Program-made: the position numbers and the translations under genes
DNA from: Rhynchopus euleeides
Taxonomy: Eukaryota; Euglenozoa; Diplonemea; Diplonemida; Diplonemidae
Reading direction: 5' to 3'
DNA length: 64,000 bases
Assembly: GCA_963210315.1 (NCBI GenBank)
Contig: OY723255.1
Location: 434,001 to 498,000 of the forward strand
Part shown: in pieces, positions 31,201-39,929 of the stretch
Layout: the number at the start of each line of letters is the position of its first letter
How positions within the stretch are numbered: the stretch's first letter is position 1
The notes under the pieces: model-generated
The model's input: the letters and a program-made list of their open reading frames with translations, nothing else
Database searches by the model: none
What the model was told of the DNA's origin: nothing

Positions 31201-31470
31201 CAGCTTGCAGTCCGCAGAGGTCCCGTCGAAGTACAGCCGCAGCCCCTTGGTGGTCGCCTCGAGGAGGCGCCGCAGCGTCCCGGCGACGTGGTTTGCGTAG
31301 ATCCGGAGCTCCATCCGCTCGGGCGGGGCGAGCTTCCGGCAGAGGTGCATCGACGAGTACAGAAGCCCTTCCGCGTCGACGTAGATCCACCGGTCGAGGG
31401 GCGCCTCCACAGGGATGGTGTGCGTCCCGGCAAAGTGGTGCGCGAGGAGCGTCATGTGTTGCACCCCCAT
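28243..31470 (-). CDS. Asteroid-like XPG/FEN1-superfamily (PIN-fold) nuclease
   Basis: A 1075-residue protein. I chose the ATG at 31470 because FEN1-superfamily proteins begin MGV/MGI with Gly2 near the active site; here it is MGVQHMTLLA. Acidic residues align with the metal-binding set: D32 (WIYVDAEGLLY), D82 (LYFDGTS), E140/D142 (WDEADPQLA), D160/D162 (YTADTDLLF), then the Asp of ALLAGNDYTAGF after a long His/Pro-rich insert. All are present, so a 5'-flap or structure-specific nuclease activity is plausible. The split layout and long C-terminal region fit the Asteroid branch better than FEN1. The C-terminal half holds low-complexity Pro, Ala/Glu/Gly tracts between helical segments. A deleted duplicate lies at 39930-41573. 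Confidence 0.75.
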   Translation of the reverse strand: MGVQHMTLLAHHFAGTHTIPVEAPLDRWIYVDAEGLLYSSMHLCRKLAPPERMELRIYANHVAGTLRRLLEATTKGLRLYFDGTSADCKLIPSLKRRAKRVTHSLHAVSLPLLKLLVKEEVVRMREEDGHSIATMTTWDEADPQLARDARADGALVYTADTDLLFQGVDVILVASMLSEPYCSTSLAGHHHHHHQQHRHSPSKHPPATCSAKPSGDTPGQAQVGMPPAAAMPRDVTAAATAGTRGTRVTPTCPTPPAALQAADCPPELACFGGEAVRLAYFPARFLDSTFGIPARHAPFVALLAGNDYTAGFVGLLEGLVHRHILPRLTRTHRKHMFSMPWCHAAHSAHSPAPSGAPPPPPTPAVGERGKAGVGATPQPRTPGGDAAAPRRGGQPPAPPGPPADKGHRCAGRSLLFHLGVYLRHVEGSDGCCGELASGTAEEAALSLFRIFFESHMHAYAREKMGCRVAELAVASAAAVSGSGRGKKKPLPPEPPAGWPPYPLPGAVLTALYLSVGERERRDAERGLKRQCWEMTQAMAAYSPYFFTRGYCASRCGVPDAFLRAFETGSVDCDFADMFAETSCEWWADPLYELPGFDTLPSLPGVAAIRRRLYALRYSSPPAAATATATTTPTPQHHRHLHPRSTPPAPPQGVKEYGRCGNSYVLRDPAVRPADAASVGGHTLQGLWGNGVGGALPVSESDRLSAALQVAFGGGTTAAQLCLADALDGGAAWVPHPPLPPPADSSPDAGEGRRRCRRLSDEFRVALAIAVMLTALPEGALLNFEVFAMAEALLPQHSTTADAARPANGADVQGEEVQAEVKVKSDDAGKPGTPTSCSTKHPGGESRAAGAGCVNTLGDTTPPAAAGGSEEEKAAEQVAVVQGDGHAHTAAAPAARVEEGVGAEEAGADAAAAGVGGGVGGGGGKEELEGRGVDTEGGCDAASVVNMRLFPQVYSAATTVLVHVVYAFDAANLHTTGAWHEVIPSAVRLSRAAVAAVSGVCAAQTGKATATPLAGSGAVVAAVSRGVPPPQDARVARVCRSVSRWTGIDVQALQGSGECPGFFTWQAAEEAAERCA

Positions 31471-31726
31471 TGTGTGCGGGAAGGGGGGTAGGGGGGGAGG
31501 GAGGGGGGCTTCTCCTGCGAGGCGGTGTGTTGTGGGTTCTGAGTTCTGAGTTCTGAGTTGTGTGTCATGTGTGTTGGGCGTGTGTGGAGTGGGGTGGGGC
31601 GAGGGTGGGTGGGGTGGGGGGCTCCCGTTCTTCACTTCTGGCCCCAGTCGAGAGAAGGGCCGACGAACCTACTGTTCAGCCGGGATTCGCGACATGTTAC
31701 GTATCATCCAGACGCCGAAAGGTTCG
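31471..31726. other. 5' flank of the Asteroid-like gene, duplicated elsewhere
   Basis: GTGTTGGGCGTGTGTGG...GGTGGGTGGGG is also found at about 41670-41740, and the following CCGTTCTTCACTTCTGGCCC to ACGCCGAAAGGTTC block recurs at 42284-42384. The duplicate is interrupted by about 500 bp (41741-42245). Promoter elements were not identified. Confidence 0.55.
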
Positions 31727-31869
31727 AAAAATGTCACTCCAGTACAGCCGCTCTTTACTCGTATTTTGTTTGTGATGCGTTGACGCTTCCACACACAAAA
31801 CCTCAACTCCTGTGATGGGGGAGGCTAGTGGTGTGCGGAGCACGTTTGGCTGTGGTGAAGTGACATTTT
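31727..31869 (+). mobile_element. 143-bp MITE, intact copy (family M1)
   Basis: Bounded by AAAATGTCACTCC and AGTGACATTTT (imperfect TIRs). Internal landmarks are CGTATTTTGTTTGTGATGCG, TTGACGCTTCCAC and GGTGTGCGGAGCACG. Non-coding. This is the intact reference for the copy split by the YR retroelement. Confidence 0.85.
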
Positions 31870-33467
31870 CTGCTCACAAGTGTGCGTAATGAATCAGCCC
31901 GAGATGGGAGAAGCCGAGGGGATTAGAAACACTGCTGACACACTTCTGGAATCTTTCGCTTGCTTGCATTGCACGCATCCACCTTTTTAAAAACCCCCTC
32001 TCTCTCTCTCTCGCTCTCTCTCACCCCCCCCCCCCCACCCCTGTGTGCGTCGCCTCGGTTGACCTGCCTGAAGTACAGAAAGTGAATTGATGGCGGAGCA
32101 GAAGGATATAGGAAACATATGAGAGGCTTCGCCGTACTTCGACTCCTTCAGTGTGTCTGTCGCATTTCCTCTGACACACAGGTGTGTCTGGTACAAAAAT
32201 AGGAATCAATCAATCAAGCAAGAATCAATCAAGCTCTGCCACAGGCCCTCCGGGAGAGGCCGCATGTCCGCCGAGGTCACATCGCCGCCCCTCAGCAGAT
32301 GCACCTCCAGGCAAGGTTCTCAGAGGGGCCTGGCCCATGGGCCCAATGGGGCCGGCCCCATGGTGAATGGTCCACCCATGGCGGCATTTTTTTGGGAAAA
32401 TGTCGCGAATGTGCCCAAAAATGCCCGGAATCACATTTTTGGGACAGATGCACTCCCACAGAGCCAGATTTGGCCTTTGAAAAGCGTAGCAACCGTGCTT
32501 CCTTCTTCCTTACAGGAGGGGGGTCAAATATACGTACTAAGTACTACTATTCGGCGAACGGGCGGGCCTAAATCGACCTCGCCAAAAAAGTATAAAATAT
32601 GTTGCGAGCGAATAGACGTACGTAGTACGTCTATTCAACTTTTCCGAAAAACACTGTTTGCAGGGCTCTGCGGGGCTATTTGGTCCACCAGGGGCGCGCT
32701 GGTCACTGTTGCGTGCCCTGGCCCGGATCACTTCGTTAAAGGAAGGCCGGGGAGCGCCTGGGTGTGGCCCATCCTCTTGAGGCATTCCGTGAGCAGATGA
32801 AATCATCGGACGTCGTCATTATATCGGACACCAGCCGAAGATACTGGCCCTGTTGGTGGATGTCACAGGTCTACGGTGAGCTTTGTCTGGGGCCATCCGT
32901 TCACATCTTCTCGGTGGTGGTGGGGACTGCGGACGCCGTAGCTGCGGGGAATGCGCGGCGGGCTTCAGCAGTGGTTCTAATGCCTCTGGACCGCATGAGC
33001 TTGCGGGTTTGCGGGGCCCGTGCACCCGTGGCACCAATAGACCTTGTCCCCATTCCTTGCCCCAAAGTTTGCGGATTTGTGTGCCCCCTCCACTGGCAGG
33101 CGGTCCTCCAAAAAGAAAATCTCAAAAAAAACGAGATATTCCCCAAAAAAGACTTGGAGTTGCGTTCTTTGTTTGTACGAACGGTGCCTGCTAGTGCATG
33201 TGTGCAGATACCGAACGCTGCCACGAGTCTTTTTAGTGCGAAAAGCTAGCTGTTCTTCCAAAAAAACGGGTGGGCAAAGTAAGTACTTGTATTCAACGGC
33301 CCAACGTGCCCCAGAGCCCCAAAATTCTTGAGTCTCTGATTTGTGTCGGAGGATAGGAAAGGGAAAAGGGGTGAGGTAAACATTCTGAGATCTCAGAGAG
33401 AGTGGTTGTACTTGTTGATCGCTTCCACTATCTCGATCACACCCCTTCATGCCAGTTCGTTCACCAA
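31870..33467. other. Intergenic, no gene seen
   Basis: Contains a CT microsatellite (about 31998-32022), a repeat block at 31889-31930 shared with 42386-42425, and a palindrome at about 32607-32633 (GAATAGACGTAC, GTA, then its complement). AAGTACTACTATTC near 32535 recurs near 36053. Frames are unconvincing. Confidence 0.5.
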
Positions 33468-33718
33468 CACGGTGGACTCCAGCGGGGGTAGGGTAACCCT
33501 TTTCGGGAGTCTCAACTAGGGGGAGTCCAACTCCCGCTAGCGGGAGTCTATACTCCCGCTAGCGGGAGTCTGACTCCCCCTAGCGGGAGTCTTTTCACCT
33601 ATTTTCACTCATTTTTCCCATGATACCTATGCAATGTGGCACTCGTCACTGAAGTACAGCCACACCAAACGAAACGGACGTTTCCACCCATCCCAGCTCG
33701 CAGACCTGATTCACAAAA

Positions 33719-34099
33719 ATGGGGAAGACGACAACGAAGCCGGCAGCGAAGCCGGCGGCAAAGTCGATTAAGAAGAAGAAGAGCGCAGAGAGTCCCGAGG
33801 CTGCGGAGGCGACGAACATTGTGCATGATTTTTGCACGGCCTTCCCTGTTAAAAAAGGGGGCAGTGTGCTGACACTGGGATCCATTAGAAGGCTCCTAGC
33901 AACGGTGTTGAGCAAGGAGCTCCACAAGCACAGCACCCAGGTGGCCAACGCAATCATCGCCATGTCTTCCCTGACATGGATAAGTTCGCTGTCAGGGAAG
34001 TCGCAACGATGCGGAAGGAGGGCGCTCTCCGTCATATACAAGGTGGAGGCGAAGTATGGCAAGGTGCAGGATACAAACGTGTCGTCGGGGGCAGCCTGA
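33719..34099 (+). CDS. Small basic protein encoded in the TIR element
   Basis: A 126-residue protein with an ATG at 33719 (context AAAATGG). Residues 1-30 are Lys/Ala/Pro-rich (MGKTTTKPAAKPAAKSIKKK), then a predicted helical segment TNIVHDFCTAFPVKKGGSVL...IRRLLATVLSKELHKHS...ANAIIAM, and a basic C-terminus. The length, basic tail and three-helix look recall DNA-binding or histone-fold proteins, but this is only composition. It lies between the left TIR and the internal TIR copy, so it may be accessory cargo of the element. Confidence 0.5.
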   Translation: MGKTTTKPAAKPAAKSIKKKKSAESPEAAEATNIVHDFCTAFPVKKGGSVLTLGSIRRLLATVLSKELHKHSTQVANAIIAMSSLTWISSLSGKSQRCGRRALSVIYKVEAKYGKVQDTNVSSGAA

Positions 34100-34248
34100 A
34101 GCCGCGAATGATCGCGACACGGGCGAACGGCTTGGCACCGTGGGTCTGGATAGATGCTGGAGTTCGGCCGGGTGAAACCGGAAGTCGCAGCAAAATTTGC
34201 CCCCCCAGATTTCTTCCTCAAACCCACCCGTGGGCTGATCCGGCCTTG

Positions 34249-34344
34249 CACGGTGGACTCCAGCGGGGGTAGGGTACCACTACCGGGTTTAACCCTTTTC
34301 GGGAGTCTCAACTAGGGGGAGTCCAACTCCCGCTAGCGGGAGTA
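34249..34344. repeat. Internal partial TIR copy
   Basis: Repeats the first ~95 bp of the left TIR (CACGGTGGACTCCAGCGGGG through CTCCCGCTAGCGGGAGTAT) with a small insertion (ACCACTACCGGGTTTA). Confidence 0.8.
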
Positions 34345-34364
34345 TAGATCAGCAGTGGGCAACA

Positions 34365-35501
34365 ATGAGGCGATGCGGGGGGCGAGGGCACCGATGCTCA
34401 CTGTGCGACATCCCAGAAGAACGCTGGTATCAACAGGTGCATCGATACCCGCACCTGACTCTCTCTGAGATGAAAGAGGCTGGCTACCCCTCCCTCTTGG
34501 CAGGTGTGCTTCCCAATGCCCGCTACGTCACCCCAGCACTCCATGACTGCAAGGGGCTCGCCATGCGGCTGATCAGGGTACTGGATGAGACAACAAAAAA
34601 ATATTCGACAAGACCTGTACAAACCTTGCACTGAATGTGTCGCAGAATGGGACAGGTGCTCAGTTCCGGAAGGTCGTGCTTGCCTGTCACAGGACACACC
34701 TACAAGGGCTTGTTCCGCTACCTCTTTGTCTCCCTTGCAGACCTCATGCATTTCCGGTATGCAGACATCCCCTGGCACTTCTGGGGATGCAAGGATGAGT
34801 CAGCCCGGATTCCCTTCTTGCGTGCTCGGATCTCAGGGCATATATTTCACTGGTTGATGGAGCATGCCGAAAAGGGATCAACGCGCAATGCCTACGTACA
34901 CAGTCTCCATCATTGGTGGGCTCCAGAAGATGCAGTGCCTCTGCAGAACAACGACGAATTTGAAGAAGCAGAGAACGGACATCGCAAGAAAGATGCCGTT
35001 ACAATCGCCAGCTCCGCAACTTACGAGAGAGATCTTGCGATGGCAGAAGAGAAGCGGCGCGCATCGGGCATGCCTTGGAAGGTTGCGCACCTGTCGCAGG
35101 ACGGGATCCTCGGGTATAGAGAAGTCATTCTGTGTCCGTGTCTGCACACCCGACACGCTCATAGATTGGCTGTGTATGTTCTTTGCACACAGTTGACACA
35201 GCTGCAGAAGGGGTTTGTGCACTGCAACACACAGGACTTCGTTGAACCCATCAGCGCGCCCTACTTCCTGTCCCGGTTCCCCGAAGGACACCGCAAATTA
35301 TCGCTCTGCTTGTGCAAAATGCCAATCCCGCTGGGGGCGACTTTCACACCATTCGTGTCATCCGAGGCGACTTTGAGCACGCTTGACCAACGCGCACAGC
35401 AGGAGGGGGATGACAGTTCTGACGAAGAAGATGAGGCCTGCAGGATGGCTTGTCTTGCCCAAGGTGTAACACAACTACGACAGGCGATGGCCGCACTTTG
35501 A
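34365..35501 (+). pseudogene. Putative transposon ORF, interrupted by in-frame TGA
   Basis: Two open segments share one frame: 34365-34634 (MRRCGGRGHRCSLCDIPEER..., LSEMKEAGYPSLLAG, TPALHDCKGLAMRL) and 34635-35501 (GHTYKGLFRYLFVSLADLMH, PWHFWGCKDESARIPFLRAR, then an acidic DDSSDEEDE tail). They are separated only by TGA at 34632-34634. Around the stop the residues look unnatural, and a neighbouring frame after an A7 run (about 34594) reads better, so frameshifts or an intron are also possible. An early CxxC and a His-Asp-Cys motif are present. It is the largest ORF between the TIRs, hence the transposase candidate. No DDE triad was identified. Confidence 0.45.
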
Positions 35502-35815
35502 CACCTCAAATTCTAACCGCTCACCTCCGCAGGTGCAGCCGCTACCAGGAGGATAGGTAGGTAGTCCAGAGTCCGGGGAAACTGACAGAAGCAAAACAAG
35601 CCCCTCCCCATCCCTCTTCCACCATGATTTTACCCCCCACGCCAGTAGACTGTAACTATATCATGGGAAAAATGGATGAAAATAGGTGAAAAGACTCCCG
35701 CTAGGGGGAGTCAGACTCCCCCTAGCGGGAGTATAGACTCCCGCTAGCGGGAGTCTTTGACACCCGCTCAGACTCCCGCTCCCAGACTCCCGCTAGGGCC
35801 GCTGGAGTCCACCGT

Positions 35816-36278
35816 GAATCCGGGTTTTTTTTTTGAACACACACACCCAACCTTGGGCTTTTGCAAGAAAAGACGGCGAAGGACGTCTGACTTGGTGTGA
35901 AGCCTCAACGAAAAAACTCTTGGTGACGAAATACACAAGTCTCCTGGCTGATTAAGGTGTGGTGGTGTGATGAGTGTAGAGCACGGAACGCCTCCTCAAA
36001 ACCAATCCTGAAAAATTTCCTATAACATCTTGCAATGTCTTCGAAAAAAAATAAGTACTACTATTCGGCTAAGTACTACTATTCAACTAAGTACGCTTAT
36101 TCGACCCCCCCCTGTAATAGTGGAGTGCACGATTATTTGCCCCCCCCCCCCAGTAATCTATCTGAACACCTTCTGTGACCACGGTGCGTTTGACACAAAC
36201 ATCTGCTTTCCATGCGGTTCCTTGTGATGCGGGATGTGGTCAGGTTCCTGATGATACTTGATGGTTGCAACATGTCCT
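35816..36278. other. 3' flank of ankyrin gene 1
   Basis: AAGTACTACTATTCG repeats at about 36053-36090. The sequence CTGAACACCTTCTGTGACCA to GGTGCGTTTGA near 36165 is homologous to 42535-42568, and the stretch nearest the gene to 61720-61806. The downstream region of ankyrin gene 2 is therefore now split by 18.8 kb. Confidence 0.6.
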
Positions 36279-38885
36279 TCAACACAGCGTCGCACCGTTG
36301 TTGTTCCCGTCGGTCACATCAGCTTGTCCTTCGGTGATGAGGATGCGCAATGCGTCAGCGTGTCCTTGGTGAGCCGCAATGAAACGCGGCGTCGCACCGT
36401 CGTTGTGGGCCTTGTTCACATCAACATGTCCTTCGGTGATGAGGATGCGCAATGCGTCAGTGTGTCCTTCGTGAGCCGCAATGAAACACGGCGTCGCACC
36501 GTCGCTGTCGGCCTTGTTCACATCAGCTTGTCCTTCTGTGATGAGGATGCGCAATGCGTCAGCGTGTCCTTCTTGAGCCGCCATAAAACACGGCGTCGCA
36601 CCGTCGTTCTCGGCCTTGTTCACGTCAGCATGTCCTTCTGTGATGAGGATGCGCAACGCCTCCACGTGCCCATTCTGAGCCGCAACGCAGCACGGCGTCG
36701 CACCGTCTTTCCTGGCGTTGTTCACATCAGCAGGTCCTTCTGTGATGAGGATGCGCAATGCGTCAGCGTGTCCTTGTAGAGCCGCAATGAAACACGGCGT
36801 CGCACCGTCGCTGTCGGCCTTGTTCACATCAGCTTGTCCTTCTGTGATGAGGATGCGCAATGCGTCAGCGTGTCCGTTCTGAGCCGCAATGAAACACGGC
36901 GTCGCACTGTGATTCTCGGCCTTGTTCACGTCAGCATGTCCTTCTGTGATGAGGATGCGCAATGCCTCCACGTGCCCATTCTGAGCCGCAATGAAGCACG
37001 GCGTCGCACCGTCTATCCTGGCGTTGTTCACATCAGCAGGTCCTTCTGTGATGAGGATGCGCAATGCGTCAGCGTGTCCTTCTTGAGCCGCCATAAAACA
37101 CGGCGTCGCACCGTCGTTCTCGGCGGTGTTCACATCAGCTTGTCCTTCTGTGATGAGGATGCGCAATGCGTCAGCGTGTCCTTGTAGAGCCGCAATGAAA
37201 CACGGCGTCGCACCGTTGTTGTTGGTCTTGTTCACATCAGTTTGCCCTTCTGTGATGAGGATGCGCAATGCGTCAGCCTGTCCTTGTAGAGCCGCCACGA
37301 AACACGGCGTCGCACCGTTGTTGCTGGCCTCGTTCACATCAGCATGCCCTTCTGTGATGAGGATGCGCAATGCTTCAGCGTGCCCTTGTAGAGCCGCCAC
37401 GAAACACGGCGCCGCACCGTTTTTACTGGCCTTGTTCACATCAGCTTGTCCTTCTGTGATGAGGATGCGCAATGCGTCAGCGTGTCCTTTCTGAGTCGCA
37501 ATGAAACACGGCGTCGCACCGTTGTTCTTGGCCTTGTTCACATCAGTTTGCCCTTCGGTGATGAGGATGCGCAATGCGTCAGCGTGTCCTTGTAGAGCCG
37601 CTACGAAACACGGCGTCGCACCGTCGTTGTGGGCCTTGTTCACATCAGCTTGTCCTTCAGTGATGAGGATGCGCAATGCGTCAGCGTGCCCTTGAAGAGC
37701 CGCCACGAAACACGGCGTCGCACCGTGGTTGTTGGCCTTGTTCACATCAGCTTGTCCATCTGTGACGAGGATGCGCAATGCAGCAGAGTGTCGGTTCTGA
37801 GCCGCTCTGTAACACGGCGTCGTACCGTCGTTGTGGGCCTGGTTGACGTCAGCTTGTCCTTCTGTGACGAGGATGCGCAATGCGTCAGCGTGTCCTTGTA
37901 GAGCCGCCACGAAACACGGCGTCGGACCGTTGTTGTGGGCCTTGTTCACACCAGCTTGTCCTGTGATGAGGATGCGCAATGCGTCAGCGTGTCCGTTCTG
38001 AGCCGCACTGTAACACGGCGTCGCACCGTCGTTGTTGGCCTTGTTCACATCAGCATGTCCTTCTGTGATGAGGATGCGCACTGCTTCAGCGTGCCCATTC
38101 TGAGCCGCCACGAAACACGGCGTCGCACCGTCTTTCTTGGCCTTGTTCACATCAGCAGGTCCTTCTGTGATGAGGATGCGCAATGCGTCAGCGTATCCTT
38201 GGTGAGACGCAATGAAACACGGCGTCGCACCGTCGTTGTTGGTCTTGTTCACATCAGCAGGTCCTTCCGTGATGAGGATGCGCAATGCGTCAGCGTGTCC
38301 TTGGTGAGCCGCAATGTAACACGGCGTCACACCGTCGCTGTCGGCCTTGTTCACATCAGCTTGTCCTTCTGTGATGAGGCTGCGCAATGCGTCAGCGTGG
38401 GCGTTCTGAGCCGCAACGTGGCAGGGCGTCGCACCGTGGTTGTTGGCCTTGTTCACATCAGCTTGCCCTTCTGTGATGAGGATGCACAATCCGTCAGCGT
38501 GTCCTTGTCGAGCCGCTACGAAACAAGGTGTAGCATCGTTGCTGTCGGCCTTGTTCACATCAGCATGTCCTTCTGTGATGAGGATGCGCAATGCGTCAGC
38601 GTGGCCGCGCAGAGCCGCAATGTAACATGGCGTTGCACCGTTGTTGTTGGCCTTGTTCACACCAGCTTGTCCTTCTGTGATGAGGAAGTGCAAAGCGTCT
38701 CTGGAGCCTGATCGAGCAGCGACGCTGCACGCACTGTACCCCAGGTCATCCAGGGTGTCGACCGCGAGGCTGCCCGCCTGCAGGATATCCTTCAGCAGGT
38801 CAACACGATTCTCTGCGGCTGCCGCAAGCAGCAGAGTCGACACTCCGTTCCCTTCTCCCTTGAACGCTGGCCCCACTCCTGCCAT
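36279..38885 (-). CDS. Ankyrin-repeat protein with about 24 near-identical repeats
   Basis: 868 residues from the ATG at 38885 (context GAGATGG). The frame stays open upstream to about 39005, where it opens at GTG, so an upstream exon is possible. A short N-terminal segment (FKGEGNGVSTLLLAAAAENR...) caps a continuous array of 34-residue (102-bp) ankyrin units of the type GATPCFIAAQNGHADALRIL, ITEGQADVNKANND. Variation is concentrated at a few surface positions (N/H/K/E/D after NKA, Q/L/H in AAxxGH, Q/H/P in TEGxADV). One unit has lost a codon or two (ITGQAGVN). No other domain is seen. Probable protein-binding solenoid, cytosolic. The terminal unit is degenerate (TDGNNNGATLC). Confidence 0.85.
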   Translation of the reverse strand: MAGVGPAFKGEGNGVSTLLLAAAAENRVDLLKDILQAGSLAVDTLDDLGYSACSVAARSGSRDALHFLITEGQAGVNKANNNGATPCYIAALRGHADALRILITEGHADVNKADSNDATPCFVAARQGHADGLCILITEGQADVNKANNHGATPCHVAAQNAHADALRSLITEGQADVNKADSDGVTPCYIAAHQGHADALRILITEGPADVNKTNNDGATPCFIASHQGYADALRILITEGPADVNKAKKDGATPCFVAAQNGHAEAVRILITEGHADVNKANNDGATPCYSAAQNGHADALRILITGQAGVNKAHNNGPTPCFVAALQGHADALRILVTEGQADVNQAHNDGTTPCYRAAQNRHSAALRILVTDGQADVNKANNHGATPCFVAALQGHADALRILITEGQADVNKAHNDGATPCFVAALQGHADALRILITEGQTDVNKAKNNGATPCFIATQKGHADALRILITEGQADVNKASKNGAAPCFVAALQGHAEALRILITEGHADVNEASNNGATPCFVAALQGQADALRILITEGQTDVNKTNNNGATPCFIAALQGHADALRILITEGQADVNTAENDGATPCFMAAQEGHADALRILITEGPADVNNARIDGATPCFIAAQNGHVEALRILITEGHADVNKAENHSATPCFIAAQNGHADALRILITEGQADVNKADSDGATPCFIAALQGHADALRILITEGPADVNNARKDGATPCCVAAQNGHVEALRILITEGHADVNKAENDGATPCFMAAQEGHADALRILITEGQADVNKADSDGATPCFIAAHEGHTDALRILITEGHVDVNKAHNDGATPRFIAAHQGHADALRILITEGQADVTDGNNNGATLC

Positions 38886-39059
38886 CTCCACCTTGGACGC
38901 CTCCGACACGAGGGACGTCCAGCCGACCACCACCCCTGCCCACACCTGCACCCACTTCAGGAACTTGCCGATCGCAGTATCCCCGCCTGAGTTGTGATGT
39001 TTCACAACAGTGAGCCTCCAGGTTGCAATTCCGTGTGTGTGCGAAGTGTGAAGCCTGTG

Positions 39060-39475
39060 AAGGGGGCTGGAGAAGACCCACTCTGAAGGGGCAGGCCTGA
39101 GGTGTGTGATGCACGGGCCGCGTGTGGGTGTGGTTGCGGAAGAGGGGGGGGCAGGGGGGTGCAGCAGAGCACGACATCAACGATTGCCCTGTTCTCTTCT
39201 CAGCTGCACCGCACAGCTGCCTCCAGCAGATGATGGGCCAGGAGGTGCTGTGCTCGGGAGGGGCATCAGCCAAGAATCAAGCAAGCCGGAAAGCAAGGCA
39301 GTGTGAAAGAGTTCTGAGCTGCTGCACTCAGAATGACAAGGAAGACACAGCACCCACACGAAGGTTCTTTGCTGTGAAGAGCCACCCCTCAGGGCAGGGG
39401 CTGGGTGCAACACCCGACCCTCGTCCATCTTCCCCGACACTCGCCTGTGCTGAGGCGGGGTACAGCTCGGTCGCT
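39060..39475 (-). pseudogene. 3' fragment of a Ubl-WD40 gene with its downstream region
   Basis: Bases about 39335-39475 match the last blade of the family at the DNA level (compare 5338-5465). The minus strand reads GVAPSPCPEGWLFTAKN, like GVALSPCGRWLFTPTN, but with shifts. Bases 39110-39245 match family 3' flanks (3100-3240, 1560-1690). The Ubl domain and blades 1-6 are absent, so this is a dispersed fragment. Confidence 0.65.
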
Positions 39476-39929
39476 TCATCGGCTTCACTTCACGAGAACG
39501 CGTTTGTGGTGCGGGATCACAACTCTGAGAAGAAGGCAAGCACCGGCCTGACCGCAAAGGCGGTCGGACAGTGCGCCGTGTCCGCAACCCCAACACACGC
39601 GCCACCCAGACCAGCTTTGGAGAGCTAAGATCGCTTGTCTGATGTTCGGGTGTGTCTGGGGCCGCGTTCGGATATTGGGTGGTGGAATGTTGGCAGGGAG
39701 TGGTGAAGGCTGACTGCGCAGCAGGGATGTCTGGGGTGTACGGTTGAGTGTGGAAAACAGAAAAGAGGGAGGCAGGGAGGGCGGGTGATGGAGTGAAATC
39801 CTGAACTAGGTGCCGCTGAAGGCACGCAAGAGCAGAAGCCAAAGACGAAGCAAAAACAGAAGCAAACCGGTGGCAGCAACACCACAGACGGAAGGTGGCG
39901 TTCTACCCCCACCCCCACCCCGGGACAGC

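Larger units (their letters stand above)
33468..35815 (+). mobile_element. 2.35-kb DNA transposon with ~155-bp TIRs
   Basis: The left TIR (33468-33624) and right TIR (35661-35815) are near-perfect inverted repeats starting CACGGTGGACTCCAGCG and containing the 20-bp palindrome GACTCCCGCTAGCGGGAGTC. A third, partial left-type TIR lies internally at 34249-34344, which suggests one element inserted in or recombined with another. Both plus-strand ORFs (33719-34099 and 34365-35501) lie inside. I see no clear target-site duplication. Superfamily unassigned. Confidence 0.75.

Noticed and set aside
34632..34634. Reassigned TGA codon to explain the in-frame stops
   Set aside because: Host genes here (for example the stop at 1796-1798 and the Asteroid-like gene) end normally at TGA.
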